Below, piece by piece: positions 9,928 to 18,617 of a DNA stretch of 64,000 nt. Source of the stretch: Synechococcus sp. PCC 7336 (GTDB lineage Bacteria; Cyanobacteriota; Cyanobacteriia; Thermostichales; PCC-7336). Each line of letters begins with the position of its first letter. Position 1 is the stretch's first letter. The DNA lies in contig NZ_CM001776.1 in the NCBI RefSeq assembly GCF_000332275.1, positions 2,438,789 to 2,502,788 of the forward strand, written 5' to 3'. Position numbers and translations under genes: made by a program. A model generated the notes under the pieces. The model was not told the origin of the DNA, did no database searches, and saw only the letters and a program-made list of their open reading frames with translations.

Positions 9928-10306
9928 GTCTAACTGGCCGATCGCGAGATATGTCGTCAAGGGGGGCAGCATGCTGCCCCTTTTGGCTGAGGGCGATCGC
10001 CTTCTCCTGCTCAAAACTCGCAGGGTTCGCCTGGGGGATGTCATCGTGTTTCGAGGCGATCGCCGCCATTATCTCAAGCGCGTGTCTGCGCTCCCCGGGC
10101 AAATGGGAATGTGCTGGGGGACCGCCATTCCCCTCGATGCTGGCGAGTATTGCGTGCTGGGGGACAATCTTGCAGAGAGTACCGACAGTCGTCAGTTTGG
10201 CCCAATCTCGGCCGATCGCATTGTGGGGCGGGCAATTTTGAAGTATTTCCCGACCATCGCCTGGATTGAATCGCGATCGCAGATGTCAGACGGGAACTCG
10301 TTTTAG
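9893..10306 (+). CDS. sodX: Nickel SOD maturation protease, S26 signal-peptidase family
   Basis: 137 aa from TTG at 9893. It has the S26 fold boxes: KGGSMLPLL with nucleophile Ser near residue 26, RRHYLKRVSALPG with general-base Lys near 62, and GEYCVLGDNLAESTDSRQFGP. No membrane anchor is evident, unlike ordinary signal peptidases, as expected for SodX, which trims the cytosolic SodN leader to expose His1. The start is not certain; a later ATG would remove the catalytic serine, so initiation must be in the overlap with sodN. The 3' end overlaps the convergent deacetylase gene by 21 bp. Confidence 0.92.
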   Translation: MAISSALQRLLESNWPIARYVVKGGSMLPLLAEGDRLLLLKTRRVRLGDVIVFRGDRRHYLKRVSALPGQMGMCWGTAIPLDAGEYCVLGDNLAESTDSRQFGPISADRIVGRAILKYFPTIAWIESRSQMSDGNSF

Positions 10307-11203
10307 GCAGGCTTCGGTCACGCTAAGCCATCCCCGTTCGAGATTCTCCAGTAAATAGCCGCCTTCTAAACCGAACATGCAGCGAGGGGTAACGTCCAAA
10401 CACAGGGCAGCCATTGCGCCAAAAGCAGAGGGGGGGAGTTTGATTTCCGCGAGGGGATCTCCTTCACCGCAGTCAAATCCGGCACTAACCAATAAGACGT
10501 CGGGATTGAAGCTCTTGATGAAGGGCACAATCCGAGTTTCGACAGCGACCTTGTAATCAGCCCAGGTGGACCCAGCAGGCATGGGAACGTTGCAGATATT
10601 GTTGTGGGCACCGGTTTCCTCGGCTTTGCCCGTGCCGGGGTAGAGGGGGGATTGGTGGATGGAGGCGTAGGCGGTGTTGGGATTGTCCCAGAAAATTGCT
10701 TGGGTGCCGTTGCCGTGGTGAACGTCCCAGTCAAAGACGGCGACTCGGTGAATATCGTCTCTGTCCAGGGCATTCAGGGCGGCGATCGCCGCGTTGGCAA
10801 ACAGACAAAATCCCATTCCTTGGCTGGGTTCGGCGTGGTGACCGGGGGGACGACAGAGGACAAACGCCGGTTGGTTGGTGGCGATGGCAGCGCGCGTGCC
10901 TTCGATCCAGGCACCGACGGCCAGAAGAGCGGCTGCGTAGCTCTTGGGAGAGACGGGGGTATCGGGGTCGAGCATGCCGCCGCCGGATTCGGCTAGGGTT
11001 TTGACGGTCTCGATGTATGCGGGCGGGTGGACGCGGGCAATATCTGCGAGGCTGCCTGCCGGAGGTTCCCGCCATTCGAGTAGATCGCAGAAAGGGGCAG
11101 TTTTCAAGGCTTGGACGATCGTGGTGAGGCGGGCGGGGCGCTCGTAGTGATCGGGACCGGTGAGATGTTCGAGGAAGGTGTCAGTGTAGTAGACGGGCAA
11201 CAT
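10286..11203 (-). CDS. Histone deacetylase superfamily (AcuC/HDAC-fold) amidohydrolase
   Basis: 305 aa. Zinc-dependent deacetylase of the arginase-like fold. Motifs in order: HYERPARL at the N-terminus, LCRPPGHHAEPSQGMGFC with the paired active-site histidines near residues 125-126, VFDWDVHHGNGTQ with two zinc ligands, SIHQSPLYPGTG, and LVSAGFDCGEGDPLAE with the third zinc aspartate. Bacterial members deacetylate acetyl-CoA synthetase lysines, polyamines or small amides; the substrate cannot be told from sequence. Its end overlaps sodX by 21 bp on the opposite strand. Confidence 0.92.
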   Translation of the reverse strand: MLPVYYTDTFLEHLTGPDHYERPARLTTIVQALKTAPFCDLLEWREPPAGSLADIARVHPPAYIETVKTLAESGGGMLDPDTPVSPKSYAAALLAVGAWIEGTRAAIATNQPAFVLCRPPGHHAEPSQGMGFCLFANAAIAALNALDRDDIHRVAVFDWDVHHGNGTQAIFWDNPNTAYASIHQSPLYPGTGKAEETGAHNNICNVPMPAGSTWADYKVAVETRIVPFIKSFNPDVLLVSAGFDCGEGDPLAEIKLPPSAFGAMAALCLDVTPRCMFGLEGGYLLENLERGWLSVTEACLKRVPV

Positions 11204-11302
11204 GGCGCAGGGGTTAAGTTCTACAAAGTTCGGGACTATCGTCCTGGGACAGGAGGCGAAGCGGTTATTTTGCTTGGGTCTGAATTCGATGGCTCTGCAT
11301 TG

Positions 11303-11420
11303 CCCTCACCCCCGACCCCTCTCCCGAGGGAGAGGGGAGAAACAGTCTGAAACCCTTTTGAAATCTCCTGTTCGGCTCCCCTTGGGCCAATTTTGGGGGA
11401 AGGGGCTAGGGGATGGGGAC
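11303..11420. repeat. GC-rich palindromic intergenic repeat, MITE-like
   Basis: CCCCTCTCCC (11316-11325) and GGGAGAGGGG (11328-11337) form a perfect 10-bp palindrome. It is preceded by CCTCACCCCCGACCCCT and, about 80 bp on, followed by AGGGGCTAGGGGATGGGG, which is imperfectly inverted relative to it, so the whole unit could fold as one long hairpin. Such CCCCTCTCCC units are common intergenic repeats in large bacterial genomes. It fills the 306-bp gap between the deacetylase and gluconokinase genes; I see no gene there. Confidence 0.65.
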
Positions 11421-11509
11421 GAGATGCTTGTCGAACTGACGTTGCTTGGGGTTTGTGCCATGCTACATCGCATTCGGATAGCTGCACCCTAGATCGTGAC
11501 GCAACAGAA

Positions 11510-12007
11510 TTAACCCGATCGCCGTTTCAGTTCGTCAGCGACCTCCCGGACAATGGCGTCAGGGGGACGATCGATCGGAACTGCGATCGCATTATCCGGG
11601 ACTTCTAGAGCTGCAAATTGACTGTCGAGCAGATCTGCTTTCGCATAATGGCCCTGACGCTGTTTGAGGCGGGCTTTAATTGTGTCGTAAGAACCCTGCA
11701 GATAAACCAGATGGACGTTCGGACAATTTTGGAGGAGGCGATCGCGATAGCTTGCTTTGAGTGCCGAGCAAGCTAGGACGATGGAACGGTGCTGCTGGAG
11801 TTGAGTTTGGATGAGTTGGCGCAAACTGTCGAGCCAAGGGGCGCGATCGCGATCGTCGAGGGCGATGCCCCGCGACATTTTGGCAAGATTCTCGGGCAAA
11901 TGAAAATCGTCAGCATCGTAGAATGTCCAGCCGAGTTCTCGGGCAAGCAGTTGACCGACCGTCGTTTTTCCCGACCCCGAAACGCCCATTATCAACACAA
12001 CCGTCAC
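11510..12007 (-). CDS. gntK: Gluconokinase
   Basis: 165 aa from GTG at 12007, the usual size. It phosphorylates D-gluconate to 6-phosphogluconate with ATP, feeding the oxidative pentose phosphate pathway. Walker A is MGVSGSGKTTVGQLLA. Next come FYDADDFHLPENLAKMSRGIALDDRDRAPWL, the gluconate-binding region, and VLACSALKASYRDRL, all typical of GntK. The frame remains open upstream to 12178, but that extension overlaps the divergent fabG start and lacks similarity, so GTG 12007 just before VVLIMGVSG is preferred. Confidence 0.93.
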   Translation of the reverse strand: MTVVLIMGVSGSGKTTVGQLLARELGWTFYDADDFHLPENLAKMSRGIALDDRDRAPWLDSLRQLIQTQLQQHRSIVLACSALKASYRDRLLQNCPNVHLVYLQGSYDTIKARLKQRQGHYAKADLLDSQFAALEVPDNAIAVPIDRPPDAIVREVADELKRRSG

Positions 12008-12053
12008 GACTGGCCCTCTATTTTTCTGCAGGAAAGTCCCCCAAACTCGATAG

Positions 12054-12863
<810 letters not shown>

Positions 12864-12929
12864 AGTGAGCCTGGATTCGGAGACCGTGCCAAATTTGCTA
12901 GAGTGGACGCGATCGCGTTACGAAACTTC

Positions 12930-14141
12930 ATGAAACGAATTTTCATTCTGGGGGGCGGATTTGGCGGCCTCTACACCGCCTTGGAATTGGCCGATAAGGA
13001 ATGGCCGGACCCTCCAGAGATTGTAGTAGTGGATCGCGATCGCCAGTTTTTATTTACCCCTCTGCTGTACGAGTTAGTTACGGGGGAGATGGAAGCGTGG
13101 GAAATTGCGCCCAGCTTTGACTCCCTGCTGAGTTCCACCTCCGTCCAGTTTAGACAGGGGGAGGTGGAGCAAATCGAGATTTCGACTCGCCGCGTTACCC
13201 TGCAAGATGGCTCGCACTTGAACTACGACTATCTCGTCTTGGCCTTGGGGGGCGACACCTTGTTTGCAGGGGTGCCTGGAGCCCGAGAGTATGCCTTGCC
13301 CTTTCGCGAATTGGCCGATGCAGAGGCGCTAAAGGCCGATCTGGAAAAGTGGCAGCGCAGAACCGACCGGTTTGCGGTGGCGATCGCCGGGGCGGGGGCA
13401 AGTGGTGTCGAGTTGGCCTGTAAGTTGGTCGATTGTTTGGGCGATCGGGTGGAGGTTCGGCTGATCGATCGCAGCGATGACATTTTGAAGGGGTTTCAAC
13501 CAGATAGCCGCCAAGCTGCCCGCAAAGCACTGCAGCAACGGGGGGTAGTCGTGCAGCTCGACACCTCAGTGTTGCAGGTGGGGGAAGACTTTATTTTGAC
13601 TCAAACCGGAGATGCGATTGAAACGCTGCCCGTGGCGCGGGTGTTGTGGACGGCTGGGGTGACAGTCAATCCGGCAGTGGAAAAGCTGTCGCTGGCGAAA
13701 AGCGATCGCGATCGTGTCTCGATCTCGCCGACATTGCAAACCTTGGAGCATCCCGAAATTTTTGCCTTAGGAGATCTCGCAGAGGGCCGAGATGCAGTAG
13801 GGCAAACTATTCCTGCCACTGCCCAGTCTGCCTTTCAACAGGCTAGCTACTGCGCCTGGAATCTATGGGCTCTCGCCACTGCCGGAGAGGGAAAAGCTGC
13901 TCGACCCCTGCTGCCCTTTCGCTATTTGCCCCTAGGGGAAATGCTTAGCCTCGGCACTGATTCGGCCTCCCTCAGCGGGTTGGGGCTGGCCTTCGACGGT
14001 CCGCTGGCATATCTGGCCCGACGCACCATCTACCTGATGCGCCTGCCAACGCTGAACCATCAGCTCGAGGTGGGTTGGAACTGGGTGACCAAGCCCTTGT
14101 TTGCCGAAGTCCAACGGTGGATGCAGGGCGATCGCCCCTAA
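12930..14141 (+). CDS. ndbB: Type II NADH dehydrogenase-like enzyme, probable demethylphylloquinone reductase NdbB
   Basis: 403 aa from ATG at 12930 (MKRIFILGGGFGGLYTALEL). Two Rossmann motifs are visible: GGGFGG for FAD at the N-terminus and AGAGASGVELACKL for NAD(P)H near residue 156. VLWTAGVTVNPAV and IFALGDLAEGRD are the FAD-contact motifs, and LPFRYLPLGEMLSLGTDSASLSGLG near the C-terminus closely resembles, from memory, Synechocystis NdbB (Slr1743). NdbB reduces demethylphylloquinone before the last methylation in vitamin K1 synthesis; photosystem I needs this quinone. An in-frame GTG at 12903 is possible but lacks conservation. The gene end overlaps the convergent phosphatase gene by 4 bp. 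Confidence 0.85.
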   Translation: MKRIFILGGGFGGLYTALELADKEWPDPPEIVVVDRDRQFLFTPLLYELVTGEMEAWEIAPSFDSLLSSTSVQFRQGEVEQIEISTRRVTLQDGSHLNYDYLVLALGGDTLFAGVPGAREYALPFRELADAEALKADLEKWQRRTDRFAVAIAGAGASGVELACKLVDCLGDRVEVRLIDRSDDILKGFQPDSRQAARKALQQRGVVVQLDTSVLQVGEDFILTQTGDAIETLPVARVLWTAGVTVNPAVEKLSLAKSDRDRVSISPTLQTLEHPEIFALGDLAEGRDAVGQTIPATAQSAFQQASYCAWNLWALATAGEGKAARPLLPFRYLPLGEMLSLGTDSASLSGLGLAFDGPLAYLARRTIYLMRLPTLNHQLEVGWNWVTKPLFAEVQRWMQGDRP

Positions 14142-14971
14142 CCCTCAGCATCGTCCGTCTTCGCCAACCAATCCAACACCGCCTCATTCCAGCCCTCCGG
14201 TCCCGGCAGCGGAGCCTCAAGCCAGTCGAACTCCCGTTTCGGTACTAAATCGCTCGCGGTGGAACTGGGCACGACAATGGCCCGATCCATCAGCCGCAGC
14301 CAGTCTAGATCGTGCGGATAACTGCCCAAACCCAGAGATCTCACCTGCCCCACATGCCGCTGATAGCAGTCCAACAGCGACTGCACCGCCCCCTTGCGCT
14401 CCACATTCCCCGTCAGATACCACAGCCCTTGCAGCGTTGGCGTCTGCAACTGCTGCACCTGTAAGTGATGTCGCTCAATCTCTTCCTCTAACAACGCACG
14501 CTTTCCCGTATAGGTGAAGATCTCGCTAAACTCCCGCTGATGGGCTAAATGAGCTGCCTCTGGCGATAACCCTAGGGCTAGAGCCAGTTCTGCCTCCGTC
14601 CAATCCCCAAACCCAACGATATCGGCCTGCATTTGTACCCGCACATCTTGTAGCACCCGCCGCAGATGGGAGTAAGGCAAGCCAAAACTATGCACGTAGT
14701 AGGTGGACTCGCGCTGCCAAGTCTCGTCTAAAATGCTACTAGGGAAATACTGCTCCGGCACCAACACCGCCCCCCCATCCTCGATCGCCATTGGATGAGC
14801 CACATTGAGCCCGCGACTAATTGCCTCCAACTCTGCACGGGTACCCTTGCCGATCGAGATCAGAGGTATGCTGCGCCGCTCTAGCGCATCCAGGGCAGGG
14901 CGGACAGCCGCATACCTGCCGTTTTCCGCAGCCACAAAGCTGCCATCTAAGTCTGAAAAAACAACTCGCAT
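14138..14971 (-). CDS. HAD-superfamily phosphatase, mannosyl-3-phosphoglycerate phosphatase-like
   Basis: 277 aa. Class IIB HAD hydrolase: motif I VFSDLDGSFV with nucleophile Asp near residue 7, motif II SIGKGTRAEL, the AIEDGGAVLVPEQYF segment typical of the MpgP/YedP group, a cap domain in the middle, motif III lysine in GNVERKGAVQSLL, and LGLGSYPHDLDWLRLMDRAIVV in place of the usual GDSxND. MpgP dephosphorylates mannosyl-3-phosphoglycerate to the solute mannosylglycerate, but no synthase is nearby, so the substrate may differ. The weak motif IV (LGSYPHDLDWL) is notable. Confidence 0.75.
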   Translation of the reverse strand: MRVVFSDLDGSFVAAENGRYAAVRPALDALERRSIPLISIGKGTRAELEAISRGLNVAHPMAIEDGGAVLVPEQYFPSSILDETWQRESTYYVHSFGLPYSHLRRVLQDVRVQMQADIVGFGDWTEAELALALGLSPEAAHLAHQREFSEIFTYTGKRALLEEEIERHHLQVQQLQTPTLQGLWYLTGNVERKGAVQSLLDCYQRHVGQVRSLGLGSYPHDLDWLRLMDRAIVVPSSTASDLVPKREFDWLEAPLPGPEGWNEAVLDWLAKTDDAEG

Positions 14972-15240
14972 TCGATCCCGTTAGCCCAATAGAGCGCCAC
15001 TGCAGTACCTGCAGCGCGATCGCACAGATCGTTACGCTCTCAACAACCTACCAAAAACCAAAGAGTTGCTCTAGAGGAGAGTGCTTTCCTACCCCTGCAG
15101 CAGTAGCCGCTGACACATTTACCGAATCTGGCGAAGTTGCATTTCGCCAAGAAACAAAAAACAACCGTGGAAACACTTAAAAATCAAGTAACCATTTTCA
15201 AGCTAGCTCGATTAGAAATATCTGTCTGCCCAATCCAATC
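14972..15240. other. Intergenic region without a recognised gene
   Basis: First part of the 739-bp gap between the divergent phosphatase gene and the Fe-S/cNMP gene. I see no gene, tRNA or terminator in this part. GCAAGTTGCATTTCGCCAAG-like inverted sequence near 15131-15152 (GGCGAAGTTGCATTTCGCC) could form a small hairpin. From 15241 on, the gap carries the repeat elements listed separately. Confidence 0.5.
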
Positions 15241-15248
15241 ATTAGGGT

Positions 15249-15655
15249 GATGAGATTTATTACATTCATTAGAAATTTCAATCACTCAGCGCGGCTCGAT
15301 CGTGAAATCTCATAACGTGAATCTCACAATCTAAAATCATGAGAATGGCCAATAGCCTCTAAGTATTTCCTCATGGGTAGCGCTCTTCCGAAAGGCTGTC
15401 ACGAGCTATCCCTTGCCGGACCTTCGCTCGAACGCAATGTCGATCGAGGCATAGCTTTCCAGTGATGGAGTTATCTATGCAACAATTCATCGAGCCTCGA
15501 TTTTCTGTGCGGAATTCACCTGTTAATCTCTGTCATGAATGTATCAACGATCGCAGTACCCATTTCAACTTATTGATTTATCATGAACGGATAATTCCAG
15601 AAACATAAACCTTGCAGAGTGCATAGCGATTTGGCTGGATGAGATAAATCTCGTT
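15249..15655. promoter_or_regulatory. Repeated TGAGAT/ATCTCA operator-like elements
   Basis: The region upstream of the Fe-S/cNMP gene has several copies of one short element: TGAGATTTATT near 15251, CGTGAAATCTCA at 15301-15312, CGTGAATCTCA at 15316-15326, and the inverted repeat GATGAGATAAATCTCG at about 15638-15653. Two copies are direct repeats 15 bp apart and two are in the opposite or palindromic orientation. This looks like an array of transcription-factor sites; the factor is unknown. Confidence 0.5.
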
Positions 15656-15661
15656 ATGCCG

Positions 15662-15691
15662 TTAGTCCAACCCGTTTTAGTCCAACCCGTT
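15662..15691 (+). repeat. Perfect 15-bp direct repeat before the ribosome binding site
   Basis: TTAGTCCAACCCGTT occurs at 15662-15676 and again at 15677-15691 with no mismatch. It ends 19 bp before the ATG at 15711, just upstream of the GGAG Shine-Dalgarno. It could be a slipped-strand duplication or a regulatory site in the leader. Confidence 0.9.
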
Positions 15692-15710
15692 TGAAGAAGT
15701 GGAGTCAACG

Positions 15711-18560
15711 ATGTACGGAAAAGTTTCTGAGAGGGTGGCCCATCGAGTCCGATGGATATTGGTGGTCCTCTGGCTGCTGTTGATTGTCTCTCTCTTGTAC
15801 GATCCTATCTCCGCTTGGTTTACTCTACCCGAGCAAACGTTCAGTCTGTTCCGGGTCAATCCAGACCATTGCATTGCAGTTCAAGGGAAATGTCTCAACC
15901 TGTCTTCCTACCAACTGGGCGCACCCATCTTTTGGGGAGCCATTGTGCCCATCGCCATCTTTATCCTCTTGGTGTTCGGCCACGAGCTCTGGCGGCGCAT
16001 TTGTCCGCTATCCTTCCTGTCGCAACTGCCCCGCGCCTTGAATTCGCAACGGCGCATTAAGCGCACCGACAAGAAGGGCAATGTCCGTTACGAGTTGGCC
16101 AAGGTCGATAAGAACTCCTGGCTGGCCCGCAACTATCTCTACCTGCAGTTGGGCTTGTTTTTCATCGGGTTGAGCTGCCGCATTTTGTTTGTCAACGCCG
16201 ATCGCACCGCCCTCAGCATTTGGCTGTTGACCACCATCGTTGCTGCCGTTGGCGTGGGCTGGTACTACGGCGGGAAGTCTTGGTGTAACTACTTCTGCCC
16301 CATGTCGCCCGTACAAAGAATCTATAGCGAACCGGGGGGACTGTTCACCTCTCCAGCCCACACGTCTCCCACCAACATCACCCAGTCGATGTGCCGCACG
16401 ATTACCCCTGAAGGGAAAGAAGAGAGCGCTTGTGTGGCCTGCCAAACCCCCTGTATCGATATCGATTCCGAGCGTTCCTACTGGGAGAACATCACCAAGC
16501 CCGATCGCAAGGTGCTCTACTACGGCTATCTGGGTCTGATGGTGGGCTACTTCGGCTACTACTATCTCTATGCTGGGAACTGGGAATATTACATGTCGGG
16601 GGTCTGGGCTGCCGATCCCGCGCAGTTGTCCCAGTTGCTCAATCCTGGCTTTTATTTATTTGGTACCCCCATTCCCATCCCTAAGTTGGTGGCTGTGCCC
16701 CTCACCATTGGCGGCAGTGCGATTCTCTTTATTGCCCTCGGTCGCTGGTTCGAGGGGTTCTATCAGAGCATCCGCGAGCGCCTTCGTCCGGTGGATGCCG
16801 AAACCCGCCAGCACGAGATTTTCAGCCTCGTCACCTTTTTCTGCTTCAACTTTTTCTTTATCTTTGGCGGTCGCCAGATTATTAACGCCATGCCGCCAGC
16901 AGCGCTATACCTGTACGAAGGAGGCATTGTTATCCTGAGTACTGCCTGGTTAATCAAAACCTGGCTGCGCAACCCCAACACCTACTCCCGCGAGAAGTTG
17001 GCCAACCGCTTCCGCAAACAACTGGTCAAGCTCAAGCTGGATGTAAAGCAATTTTTGGACGGACGCACACTCGAAGATCTCAGTTCCAGTGAGGTCTACG
17101 TTCTGGCCAAAGTCTTGCCCGGTTTTACCCAGGAAAAGCGAATCTTTGCCTATCAGGGGGTGCTGCGGGACATGATTGCGGAAGGACATCTCGACTCCCC
17201 CCGCAGCCAAGCGATGTTGGCCCAAATGCGGCGCGAACTGGATATTAGCGATCGCGACCACAGTGAGGCTTTAGCAACGATCGGAGTGAGCGAGGATAGT
17301 CTCCAAGCCACTGCAGCTCCAGCAGCCTCTCGCCAAGAGGATGTCATGCGGGCGATCGGCTTCCGTCAAGCATTTGCTCGGTTACAGCGAAGCCAGCGGC
17401 CTCGGTCCACCAATAAGACGGGTAACGAGCACGAGGCTTATGCCCTCACCGCCACCGATCGCAAGCGCCTATCCGAAAGCCACAGCACCGATAGCAGTTT
17501 GGCAACCACTCAGATTTTGCTAGAGCAACTGGAAGTCTTGGCCCAACGCTACCGCATATTAAATCAACCGTTGCTGCAGGAGCAGTTTGGTGCCGTCACC
17601 CTACTGAAAGGGTCTTTGGAGGTCAAAGAGCGCCGCATTGTGGCCGCAATCCTGGACAGTCTGGCCGACGCTGCGGAGCTGACAGACTCAATTGAGTCGA
17701 TCGTGCAATCGCTGGCTGACTTGACCCCTGTCCTCTTGCAGAGCATATTGGCTAAACGCCGCCCCATGCTGCAGCGAAAACTCGACCCAGACGTGTTGGA
17801 GCGGGTGGAAACTCTTGCAGCAGCGGCCCCTGTTAACGATCTCCATCCTTTAACCAGCATGGAACCTGGGGCGATCGCCGAGAGTCTGGCCAAATTTGCC
17901 TACGATCTCGATCCCCTGACTCAAGCTGTAAGCCTTTATCTCTTGTCAGATATCGATCTGATCCTCACTCAGGCAGTTTCCCACCGTCTCGAGAAGCGGG
18001 GTGAGAAACTCAACCGCCTGGTTGCCGAAATGATCGAGACTATTCTAGAGCAGGAGGCAATGAACGCTTGTCCGCTGAACGCTTGCCCCATGACTTTCCG
18101 CACCGTGGAAAAGCTGATCTGCTTGAGCAACAGCGATTTCTTCGGTGGCATGAAGAGCGAAACAGCGATCGAGTTGAGCTATCAGGCTAGCGTCCTGACT
18201 CACTCCGCCGGAGAAGACATTGTTGGGGAAGGGGAAGCCAGCCGCGAGTTGATCCTGCTGATGGAGGGAGATGCTCAGGTCACCACCCACAGTCCGGATG
18301 GCCAAACCACCACTCGCCGTCTCGTTCCGGGCGAAACGATTGACGAGCTCGAGATTTTGGCCGATCCCAATCGACCGGGCAAGATCGAGGCGATCGCTAA
18401 TAACACGCGTATTCTGGCAGTACCGGTTGCCACCTTTGATGAATTGATGGATTGCGATACCGAGTTCTCCAAGCGCGTGCTGGAAATGGAGAGTCGTCGC
18501 CTGCAGCAGTTGCTGCATACCAGCCTAACGGTTCAAGGGCTACCGAACTCAGTCCAGTAA
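15711..18560 (+). CDS. NapH/CcoG-like Fe-S membrane protein fused to a cyclic-nucleotide-binding-like domain
   Basis: 949 aa from ATG at 15711, with GGAG 7 nt upstream. The N-terminal half (to about residue 430) is a polytopic membrane module with cysteines typical of NapH/NosR/CcoG electron-transfer proteins: CPLSFLSQLPR near residue 97, WCNYFCPMSPVQRIYSEPGG near 190, and ACVACQTPC near 240, which resembles a half ferredoxin cluster site. A helical, probably cytosolic middle region follows (about 440-780). The last 130 residues (HSAGEDIVGEGEASRELILLMEGDAQV, then LVPGETIDELEILADP) have the shape of a cNMP-binding/CAP-like beta roll. I infer a membrane redox protein regulated by, or acting through, a nucleotide-type ligand. 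No partner gene is adjacent; regulation may use the upstream repeats. Confidence 0.75.
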   Translation: MYGKVSERVAHRVRWILVVLWLLLIVSLLYDPISAWFTLPEQTFSLFRVNPDHCIAVQGKCLNLSSYQLGAPIFWGAIVPIAIFILLVFGHELWRRICPLSFLSQLPRALNSQRRIKRTDKKGNVRYELAKVDKNSWLARNYLYLQLGLFFIGLSCRILFVNADRTALSIWLLTTIVAAVGVGWYYGGKSWCNYFCPMSPVQRIYSEPGGLFTSPAHTSPTNITQSMCRTITPEGKEESACVACQTPCIDIDSERSYWENITKPDRKVLYYGYLGLMVGYFGYYYLYAGNWEYYMSGVWAADPAQLSQLLNPGFYLFGTPIPIPKLVAVPLTIGGSAILFIALGRWFEGFYQSIRERLRPVDAETRQHEIFSLVTFFCFNFFFIFGGRQIINAMPPAALYLYEGGIVILSTAWLIKTWLRNPNTYSREKLANRFRKQLVKLKLDVKQFLDGRTLEDLSSSEVYVLAKVLPGFTQEKRIFAYQGVLRDMIAEGHLDSPRSQAMLAQMRRELDISDRDHSEALATIGVSEDSLQATAAPAASRQEDVMRAIGFRQAFARLQRSQRPRSTNKTGNEHEAYALTATDRKRLSESHSTDSSLATTQILLEQLEVLAQRYRILNQPLLQEQFGAVTLLKGSLEVKERRIVAAILDSLADAAELTDSIESIVQSLADLTPVLLQSILAKRRPMLQRKLDPDVLERVETLAAAAPVNDLHPLTSMEPGAIAESLAKFAYDLDPLTQAVSLYLLSDIDLILTQAVSHRLEKRGEKLNRLVAEMIETILEQEAMNACPLNACPMTFRTVEKLICLSNSDFFGGMKSETAIELSYQASVLTHSAGEDIVGEGEASRELILLMEGDAQVTTHSPDGQTTTRRLVPGETIDELEILADPNRPGKIEAIANNTRILAVPVATFDELMDCDTEFSKRVLEMESRRLQQLLHTSLTVQGLPNSVQ

Positions 18561-18587
18561 CGGCAACGGGTTTAGAGTTTAGCTGTG

Positions 18588-18612
18588 CCGCAGGTGGAGG
18601 CTCCACCTGCGG
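18588..18612. terminator. Candidate bidirectional terminator hairpin
   Basis: A perfect palindrome, CCGCAGGTGGAG followed by the complementary CTCCACCTGCGG, sits between two convergent genes (stops at 18560 and 18618). The stem is strong (12 bp) but neither side has a true T run, so it may act as an RNA end-stabilising hairpin rather than a classical terminator. Confidence 0.55.
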
Positions 18613-18617
18613 TATAT

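Noticed and set aside
14138-14971. Sucrose-phosphate phosphatase identity for the HAD protein
   Set aside because: The AIEDGGAVLVPEQYF segment and overall layout fit the MpgP/YedP group better; substrate left open.
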